DNA from: Geochorda sp036562495
GTDB lineage: Bacteria > Bacillota > Limnochordia > Limnochordales > Geochordaceae
Length of the DNA: 9,118 nucleotides
Reading direction: 5' to 3'
NCBI GenBank assembly: GCA_036562495.1
Contig: DATCKA010000142.1
Span: 1 to 9,118 of the forward strand
The notes below the pieces were generated by a model, which made no database searches, had not been told where the DNA came from, and saw only the letters and a list, made by a program, of their open reading frames with translations. Within the stretch, counting starts at the first letter, position 1, and every line of letters begins with the position of its first letter. Below are positions 1 to 4,386 of this stretch, piece after piece. The translations under genes were made by a program, and so were the position numbers.

Positions 1-642
1 CAGCAACCGCTCCGCCACCAGCCGCTCGGCCTTGCGCCAGGCACGGGCCCGGTGCGAGAGGCGGTTCTTCTCCTCCAGCGACAGCTCCGCGAGGCTCCTG
101 CTCGCCTCGGGCACCCAGAAGACGGGGTCGTAGCCGAATCCCCCGCCGCCTGCCGGTGCCTCCAGGATCCGGCCCTCCAGGACGCCCTCGAAGATCCAGA
201 CCCGCGGCTGCCCGCCTCCCGTGGCGCCCGGGGGCTCGGCCACCGCGATGGCACAGCGGAAGCGAGCCGTCCGCCGCTCGGGCGGCACATCCCGCAGGGC
301 CTCCAGCAGCCGGGCGATTCGCTGCGCGTCGGTCGCGCCCGGCCCGGCCCACCTCGCCGCCCGGGGGCCCGGGGCTCCGCCGAGGGCGTCCACCTCGAGG
401 CCCGTGTCGTCCGCCACGGCCAGGCAACCGTAGGTGGCCGCGGCCACCCGTGCCTTGGCCGCCGCGTTGACGGCCAGGTCCATGCTCTCCTCGGACACCT
501 CGGGCATGGCCCGCCCGCCCAGGGCGGGGTCGCCCGGTGCCAGCACCTCGACGAGCCCGTCGAGAGGGCCCGAGGCCGCCAGTGCCCGGTACTCCCTCAG
601 CTTGCCGGCGTTGGTGGACGCCACCACGAGACGCGGGCGCAC
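1..642 (-). CDS. rdgB: XTP/dITP (non-canonical purine NTP) pyrophosphatase, RdgB/HAM1 family, 3' end cut by window edge
   Basis: Cytosolic RdgB/HAM1 enzymes hydrolyse dITP, XTP and ITP to monophosphate and pyrophosphate and so keep deaminated purines out of DNA and RNA. The frame is open for 214 codons to the window edge, close to full family length (about 200), so only a few C-terminal codons should be missing. Visible motifs are the nucleotide-binding STNAGK (residues 9-14), N59 and K63 in a degenerate version of the family's NA..KA motif, ADDTGLEVDALGGAPG (77-92, with the catalytic acidic pair), GFGYDPVF (168-175) and EEKNRLSHRARA (190-201). I chose GTG at 642 because GGAGGAG (657-651) lies 8 bases upstream. 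An in-frame GTG at 651-649, overlapping the rph stop as GTGA, is possible but would leave no room for that site. It is the last gene seen in the operon, directly after rph, an order known from Bacillus. Family assignment is sure; the exact start is less so. Confidence 0.95.
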   Translation of the reverse strand, partial: MRPRLVVASTNAGKLREYRALAASGPLDGLVEVLAPGDPALGGRAMPEVSEESMDLAVNAAAKARVAAATYGCLAVADDTGLEVDALGGAPGPRAARWAGPGATDAQRIARLLEALRDVPPERRTARFRCAIAVAEPPGATGGGQPRVWIFEGVLEGRILEAPAGGGGFGYDPVFWVPEASRSLAELSLEEKNRLSHRARAWRKAERLVAERLL

Positions 643-647
643 GGCCC

Positions 648-1469
648 TCACTCCTCCATCGGCGGAGGCGCCGGCCGCGGCAGGTCCCGCCGCGCCTCGA
701 TGGCGGCCACCACCTCGGGGGCCAGCACCTGGCGCTGCACCGCCACGAGCCGCTCGATGCCGGCACGCGCCACCGCCAGGAGCTCCCCCGCCTGCTGCAC
801 GTCGAAGGGCGCGTGCTCGGCGGTGCCCTGCACCTCCACCAGCGCCCCCCGGCCGGTCATGACCACGTTCATGTCGACGTCGGCCACGGCGTCCTCGGCG
901 TACTCCAGGTCGAGCCGCACCTCGCCCCCTACGATGCCGACGCTCACCGCCGCCAGGAAGTCGACGAGGGGCAGGTGCTCCCAACCCTGCTGGTCCTTGA
1001 GCAGCCACAGCGCATCGGCCAGCGCCACGAAGGCCCCTGTGATGGACGCCGTCCTCGTCCCGCCGTCGGCCTGCAGCACGTCGCAGTCGAGCCAGATGGT
1101 GCGCTCGCCCAGCGCGGCCAGGTCCACCACGGCCCGCAGGCTTCGCCCGATGAGCCGCTGGATCTCCACCGAGCGGCCTGCCGGCCGCCCCCGGCTGATG
1201 TCACGGGGCGTGCGCTCCCGTGTGGAGCGCGGCAGCATGGCATACTCCGCCGTCACCCACCCGGAGCCTGTCCCCCGCAAGAAGGGGGGCACCTTCTCCT
1301 CCACCGACGCCGTGCACAGCACCCGGGTGTCGCCCAGCTCGATGAGCGCCGAGCCCTCGGCCCACTTGCTGACTGCGCGCTCGATCCGCACCGGCCGCAG
1401 CTCCGTCGGCCCCCTGCCCTGTCGGACAGGAGGCGGCGACGGGGTCGACGGGGCCGTCTCCTGCGTCAT
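648..1469 (-). CDS. rph: Ribonuclease PH (tRNA 3'-end phosphorolytic exoribonuclease)
   Basis: RNase PH trims nucleotides from the 3' ends of tRNA precursors with phosphate as the attacking group; the enzyme forms a cytosolic hexamer of PNPase-like domains. The 273-residue product covers the whole family fold. Seen in order: GRGPTELRPV (18-27), AEGSALIELGDTRVLCTASVEE (37-58), PPFLRGTGSGWVTAEYAMLPRST (61-83), GRPAGRSVEIQRLIGRSLRAVVDL (94-117, with a phosphate-site arginine), DCDVLQADGGTRTASITGAF (128-147, the second phosphate-binding segment), the acidic ADVDMNVVMTG stretch (196-206) and VEVQGTAE (211-218). It is slightly longer than the usual 240-260 residues because of a Pro-rich N-terminal tail and a Pro-rich C-terminus. 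The ATG at 1469 overlaps the murD stop as ATGA and has AGGAGG 7 bases upstream, so the long open frame further upstream is not part of the gene. Function is assigned with high certainty. Confidence 0.97.
   Translation of the reverse strand: MTQETAPSTPSPPPVRQGRGPTELRPVRIERAVSKWAEGSALIELGDTRVLCTASVEEKVPPFLRGTGSGWVTAEYAMLPRSTRERTPRDISRGRPAGRSVEIQRLIGRSLRAVVDLAALGERTIWLDCDVLQADGGTRTASITGAFVALADALWLLKDQQGWEHLPLVDFLAAVSVGIVGGEVRLDLEYAEDAVADVDMNVVMTGRGALVEVQGTAEHAPFDVQQAGELLAVARAGIERLVAVQRQVLAPEVVAAIEARRDLPRPAPPPMEE
651..657 (-). promoter_or_regulatory. Ribosome-binding site of rdgB, inside the rph 3' end
   Basis: The minus strand reads GGAGGAG, 8 bases before GTG 642. The site is made of the last sense codons of rph (Met-Glu-Glu), so ribosomes ending rph at TGA 650-648 sit on the rdgB start region. 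This suggests translational coupling and decides the start choice for rdgB. Confidence 0.7.
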
Positions 1470-2899
1470 GAGGTCGCCTCCTGCAGGGCGCGCACGATCT
1501 GGCGGAAGCGTGCGCCCCGTTCTTCGAAGTTGCGAAACATGTCGTAGCTCGCGCACGCCGGCGAGAGCAGCACCACGTCGCCGGGCCGGGCCGCCTGCCG
1601 GGCGGCCGCCACGGCCTGCTCCAGGCTGGCCACCCGTTCGTAGGAGACGCCGCGCCCCGTCTCCTCTCGCACCCGTTCGAGGGCCCGCTCGATGGCGCCG
1701 GCCGTCTGGCCGAGCAAGACCACGTGGCGGCAGCGCTCCACCGCGACCTTCGCGAACTCGTCGAAGGGCAGGTGCTTGTCGTAGCCGCCGGCGATGAGCA
1801 CGACGGGCTCCTCGAAGGAGCGCAGCCCCGCGATGGCCCGGGCGGGCGTGGTGGCGATGGAGTCGTTGACGTACAGGACACCGTCGATGCGCGCCACCTC
1901 CTCGAGCCGGTGCGGGACGCCCTCGAAGGTGCGCACCACCTCCCGGATGGCCTCGACGGGGGTGCCGCAGCAAAGCGCCGCCGTGGCGGCGGCCAGGACG
2001 TTTTCGACGTTGTGCTCGCCCCGCAGGCGGATGTCGCCCCGCCGGCAGAGCTCCTGGACCTCCCCGCCGCCCCCCGTGCCGGCATCCTTCAAGGCGGCCA
2101 CGAGCCGGTCGCCCTCGACCCAGGCCCCCGGCCGACGCGGCCGGCGGCCAAACCAGTGCACCCGTCCGGCGGTGCGCCCGGCCATCTCGACGGTGATGGG
2201 GTTGTCGGCGTTGAGCACGGCCACGTCGTCGGGCCCTTGAAAGGCCAGGATCCGGGTCTTGGCCGCCACGTACGCCTCCATGCTGGGGTGCACGTCCAGG
2301 TGGTTGGGCGTCACGTTGGTCACCACCGCGACGTGCGGGCTGACGCCCGTCGTCTCCAGCTGGAAGCTGGAGAGCTCCAGCACCACCCAGGCGTCGGCCC
2401 CTATCTCGCCCAGCCGCTCGATGAGGGGCTCGCCGATGTTGCCGCCGACGAAGACCGGCCGCCTGGTGCCCCGGAGCATGCGCCCTATCAGGCTCGTCGT
2501 GGTGGTCTTGCCGCTGGAGCCGGTGATGCCCACGATGGGTGCCGGGCACAGCCGCATGAAGAGATCCGTCTGCCCGGTGATGACCACCCCGGCCCGCCGG
2601 GCCGCCTCGACGGCGGGCAGGTGCTTGGGCAGACCCGGCGTCACGAAGGCCACCTCTGCCCCCTCCAGGGCGTCGAGATAGCGCTCGCCCAGGACCAGGC
2701 GCACCCCCAGCTTCTCGAGCGCCTCGGCTCGAGGCCCCAGCTCCTCGGCGTTCTTGCGGTCGGCCGCCACCACGTTGGCGCCGTGCGCCACCAGGTAGCG
2801 CACCAGGGGCAGGTTTTCCACCCCTAGCCCGATGACGGCCACGCGCACTCCCTGCCAGCTGACGGGCAGCTCGCTTGCAAGTCGCGTGGGAATAGCCAT
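1466..2899 (-). CDS. murD: UDP-N-acetylmuramoyl-L-alanine:D-glutamate ligase (MurD part of the ORF, with its own internal start)
   Basis: MurD uses ATP to add D-glutamate to UDP-MurNAc-L-alanine in the cytoplasm. From the internal ATG at 2899 it is 477 residues, slightly above the usual 440-460. Seen in order, numbered from this ATG: N-terminal Rossmann segment VAVIGLGVENLPLVRYL (20-36), ATP P-loop GITGSSGKTTTT (124-135), ELSSFQLE (175-182), TNVTPNHLDVH (194-204), K214 in VAAKTRIL as the likely carbamylated lysine, GEHNVENVLAA (294-304), PHRLE (329-333), NDSIATTPAR (345-354, the Clostridia-like form of NDSKATN), LIAGGYDKHLPFDEF (368-382), and LLSPACASYDMF (444-455) near the C-terminus. It ends as ATGA with rph. 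In most Bacillota murD sits in the dcw division cluster, so its place here beside the racemase is unusual. Function is certain; independent initiation is inferred from the site at 2913-2907. Confidence 0.8.
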   Translation of the reverse strand: MAIPTRLASELPVSWQGVRVAVIGLGVENLPLVRYLVAHGANVVAADRKNAEELGPRAEALEKLGVRLVLGERYLDALEGAEVAFVTPGLPKHLPAVEAARRAGVVITGQTDLFMRLCPAPIVGITGSSGKTTTTSLIGRMLRGTRRPVFVGGNIGEPLIERLGEIGADAWVVLELSSFQLETTGVSPHVAVVTNVTPNHLDVHPSMEAYVAAKTRILAFQGPDDVAVLNADNPITVEMAGRTAGRVHWFGRRPRRPGAWVEGDRLVAALKDAGTGGGGEVQELCRRGDIRLRGEHNVENVLAAATAALCCGTPVEAIREVVRTFEGVPHRLEEVARIDGVLYVNDSIATTPARAIAGLRSFEEPVVLIAGGYDKHLPFDEFAKVAVERCRHVVLLGQTAGAIERALERVREETGRGVSYERVASLEQAVAAARQAARPGDVVLLSPACASYDMFRNFEERGARFRQIVRALQEATS

Positions 2900-3784
2900 G
2901 GGCGATCCCTTCCATCTTACCGGACCGACGCAGGCCCATGTCCGCCCGGCCGCTCGATGCGCCGGGCCGACGAGCCGCTCCAGCGCCTCGCGAAACGCCT
3001 CCGGATCGCCGCTGGTGACGAACCGGTCAGCCCCGGGGCCCTCGCCTTCCCGGACCGCCACCGCGGCTTCGCTCAGGCGACGCACCGCCTCGGCGGCGAC
3101 GGCCTCTCCGGGATCCAGCACCATCGCTTCGACAACGGAGGCCGCCGCGCCCCCCTCCTCGGCCAGCACCTGCTCGATGACCGGCCTCAGGAAGGGGTAA
3201 TGGGTGCAGCCCAGCAGCACGCCCCGCACACCGGCCTCCACCAGCGGGCGGATGTGCCGCCGCACGGCCTCGCGTACGGCGTCGCCATCGAGCCGGCCCG
3301 CCTCGACCAGGGGCACCCACTCCGGGCAGGCCTCCTCGATCACATCCAGGTGCGGGGCTGCCACGGCCAGCGCCCGCCGGTAGGCCCCGCTGGCCACCGT
3401 CGCCGCCGTGGCCAGCACGCCCACCCTCCCGCCGGGCTCCTGCCACCGGTGTGCCGCCGCCCGGGCGGCAGGCTCCAGCATGCCCACCACCGGCCCGCCG
3501 AAGGCCTCCTGCACGTCGGCCAGGGCCACGGCGGACGACGTGTTGCAGGCCACGACCAGCAGGCGGGCCCCCTGCCGGCGCAGGTAGGCCGCGATCTCCA
3601 CCCCGAAGGCCCGGATCTGCTCCGGCGGGCGGTTGCCGTACGGGGCCCGGCCGCTGTCGGCCACATAGAGGACGGGGACGCCCGGCGCGAGCCGCCACAG
3701 GTGCCGCAGCACGCTGAGACCGCCCACGCCCGAGTCGAAGACACCGATCAAGGGCTCGCGTCGACCTTTCCCGCAGTGCCCCAC
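1466..3784 (-). CDS. murI-murD: Glutamate racemase fused in frame to UDP-MurNAc-L-Ala:D-Glu ligase (MurI-MurD ORF, 772 codons)
   Basis: The ORF starts at GTG 3784, 24 bases after the gerM TGA. Residues 1-272 are a complete glutamate racemase, which converts L-Glu to D-Glu for peptidoglycan. It shows IGVFDSGVGGLSV (13-25, with the catalytic-site Asp17-Ser18), ADSGRAPYGNR (42-52), the first catalytic cysteine in VVACNTSS (C80), the second in LLGCTHYPF (C193), and the usual C-terminal RFVTSGDPEAFREALERL (254-271). About 23 residues follow with no likeness to MurI or MurD; then residue 296 begins a complete MurD (separate entry). No stop lies between them. In GC-rich DNA a stop-free stretch this short is not rare, and MurD has its own ribosome-binding site, so the product may be one bifunctional protein, two proteins, or both. 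A one-base change at 2964-2966 would restore two genes. TTG 3751 is a possible alternative start, with GGGAAAGG 13 bases upstream. Both enzyme identities are certain; the fusion is not. Confidence 0.85.
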   Translation of the reverse strand: MGHCGKGRREPLIGVFDSGVGGLSVLRHLWRLAPGVPVLYVADSGRAPYGNRPPEQIRAFGVEIAAYLRRQGARLLVVACNTSSAVALADVQEAFGGPVVGMLEPAARAAAHRWQEPGGRVGVLATAATVASGAYRRALAVAAPHLDVIEEACPEWVPLVEAGRLDGDAVREAVRRHIRPLVEAGVRGVLLGCTHYPFLRPVIEQVLAEEGGAAASVVEAMVLDPGEAVAAEAVRRLSEAAVAVREGEGPGADRFVTSGDPEAFREALERLVGPAHRAAGRTWACVGPVRWKGSPMAIPTRLASELPVSWQGVRVAVIGLGVENLPLVRYLVAHGANVVAADRKNAEELGPRAEALEKLGVRLVLGERYLDALEGAEVAFVTPGLPKHLPAVEAARRAGVVITGQTDLFMRLCPAPIVGITGSSGKTTTTSLIGRMLRGTRRPVFVGGNIGEPLIERLGEIGADAWVVLELSSFQLETTGVSPHVAVVTNVTPNHLDVHPSMEAYVAAKTRILAFQGPDDVAVLNADNPITVEMAGRTAGRVHWFGRRPRRPGAWVEGDRLVAALKDAGTGGGGEVQELCRRGDIRLRGEHNVENVLAAATAALCCGTPVEAIREVVRTFEGVPHRLEEVARIDGVLYVNDSIATTPARAIAGLRSFEEPVVLIAGGYDKHLPFDEFAKVAVERCRHVVLLGQTAGAIERALERVREETGRGVSYERVASLEQAVAAARQAARPGDVVLLSPACASYDMFRNFEERGARFRQIVRALQEATS
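1477..1482 (-). promoter_or_regulatory. Ribosome-binding site of rph, inside the murD 3' end
   Basis: A perfect AGGAGG on the minus strand lies 7 bases before ATG 1469. It fixes the rph start inside a frame that is open for another 1470 bases upstream. With the ATGA overlap it indicates translational coupling of rph to murD. Confidence 0.8.
2907..2913 (-). promoter_or_regulatory. Internal ribosome-binding site for separate murD translation
   Basis: The minus strand reads GGAAGGG, then 7 bases, then ATG 2899. The spacing matches the rph site (7) and the rdgB site (8) in the same operon. A TAA in another frame (2919-2917) lies just upstream, so TAA, this site and the ATG together look like an ordinary gene boundary. 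This is the main evidence that murD can be, or once was, made as its own protein. Confidence 0.6.
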
Positions 3785-3790
3785 ACTATG

Positions 3791-3808
3791 CCCCGCAGGA
3801 CCGCGGGG
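3791..3808 (-). promoter_or_regulatory. Perfect 6-bp hairpin between gerM and murI
   Basis: The minus strand reads CCCCGC-GGTCCT-GCGGGG, immediately after the gerM TGA (3811-3809) and 6 bases before the murI GTG. No T-run follows, so it is not a normal terminator. The 3' arm, GCGGGG, lies where a Shine-Dalgarno site would be expected for GTG 3784, so folding could restrain murI initiation or mark an RNA-processing point. The structure is seen; the role is inference. Confidence 0.45.
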
Positions 3809-4372
3809 TCACGGCGCCGCCGATGGGCCCGAGTCCGAGGGGATGGCCACCACCAGCGAGGGGTCGGCCGGCAGGGGCTGGCTCAGGTCCACGTGACCGG
3901 CCAGGGTCTCGATCGGACGTCCCTCCACCCGGATCTGCACACGTTGGATGCCGGGTGCCGCCGTCAGGGTGTTGACGATGCCGTAGACGGTCAGCAGCTC
4001 GGCGGTGGACCCGCCCCAATGACGTTCGATGATTTCCCGGGAAAAGTCGACGGTCGCGACGCCGTCGTCGACGTGCACGCCCAACGGACGCGTCCCGGGG
4101 GGCAGGACCGGCGCCAGGCCGCTCTCGGGCCTGGGCCCCTCGGCCAGCATCTGCAGGCGCTGCATCGGCCCGTCCAGGCCCGGCAGGGTGTAGCGCACCT
4201 CGGTCGCCAGTGCCATGCCGTCGGGGCGGGCGAAGTAGAGCACGACGGGACGCCCCAGGCCCAGCGCCGGCAGGAGGCGATCCTCGTAGCGGGCGATGAG
4301 GCCCACCCCGACCGCAGCGAGCACGAGCAGCGCCAGGAGGGCCACGCCCCACGCCTTGGCCTTGCGGCGCAC
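3809..4372 (-). CDS. gerM: GerM-type membrane-anchored protein with one GerMN domain
   Basis: GerM proteins act at the membrane in sporulation. In Bacillus subtilis GerM is a lipoprotein with two GerMN domains that helps assemble the SpoIIIA-SpoIIQ channel. This 187-residue product has a basic start (MRRKAKAW), one hydrophobic helix (about 9-27) and one GerMN domain (about 42-165). The domain shows VVLYFARPDG (43-52), LAEGP (76-80), VLPPGTRPLGVHVDDGVATVDFS (89-111), the characteristic LTVYGIVNTLTAAPGIQRVQI (127-147) and TLAGHVDLSQPL (156-167). No lipobox cysteine is visible, so it is probably held by an uncleaved helix. The GTG start at 4372 has AAGGGGGG upstream, overlapping the amidase stop; the gap to the amidase is 14 bases. 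Single-domain GerMN proteins also occur in non-sporulating bacteria, so a general wall role is possible. The symbol is by family and gene order. Confidence 0.88.
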   Translation of the reverse strand: MRRKAKAWGVALLALLVLAAVGVGLIARYEDRLLPALGLGRPVVLYFARPDGMALATEVRYTLPGLDGPMQRLQMLAEGPRPESGLAPVLPPGTRPLGVHVDDGVATVDFSREIIERHWGGSTAELLTVYGIVNTLTAAPGIQRVQIRVEGRPIETLAGHVDLSQPLPADPSLVVAIPSDSGPSAAP

Positions 4373-4386
4373 CTTCTCGCCCCCCT

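Noticed and set aside
52..1797. Long plus-strand open frame (581 codons) opposite rdgB, rph and murD
   Set aside because: It lies fully antisense to three certain enzymes, has low-complexity Arg/Pro/Ala/Ser composition and no domain, and is the usual shadow frame of GC-rich DNA.
648..2939. Minus-strand frame of 763 codons that appears to extend RNase PH upstream
   Set aside because: The upstream 490 codons overlap murD out of frame and look like Arg/Gly-rich shadow sequence. The real rph start at 1469 has AGGAGG and a family-like N-terminus.
3791..3811. TGA followed at once by a hairpin, as in a selenocysteine signal
   Set aside because: The hairpin starts directly after TGA and its loop is only about 7-12 bases away, closer than bacterial SECIS elements allow. 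The TGA also sits at the natural C-terminus of GerM, with no expected active-site Cys.
4033..4044. 12-base palindrome TTTCCCGGGAAA
   Set aside because: It lies inside gerM in the conserved 'DFSREII' coding stretch and has no spacing to any promoter; a chance palindrome is likely.
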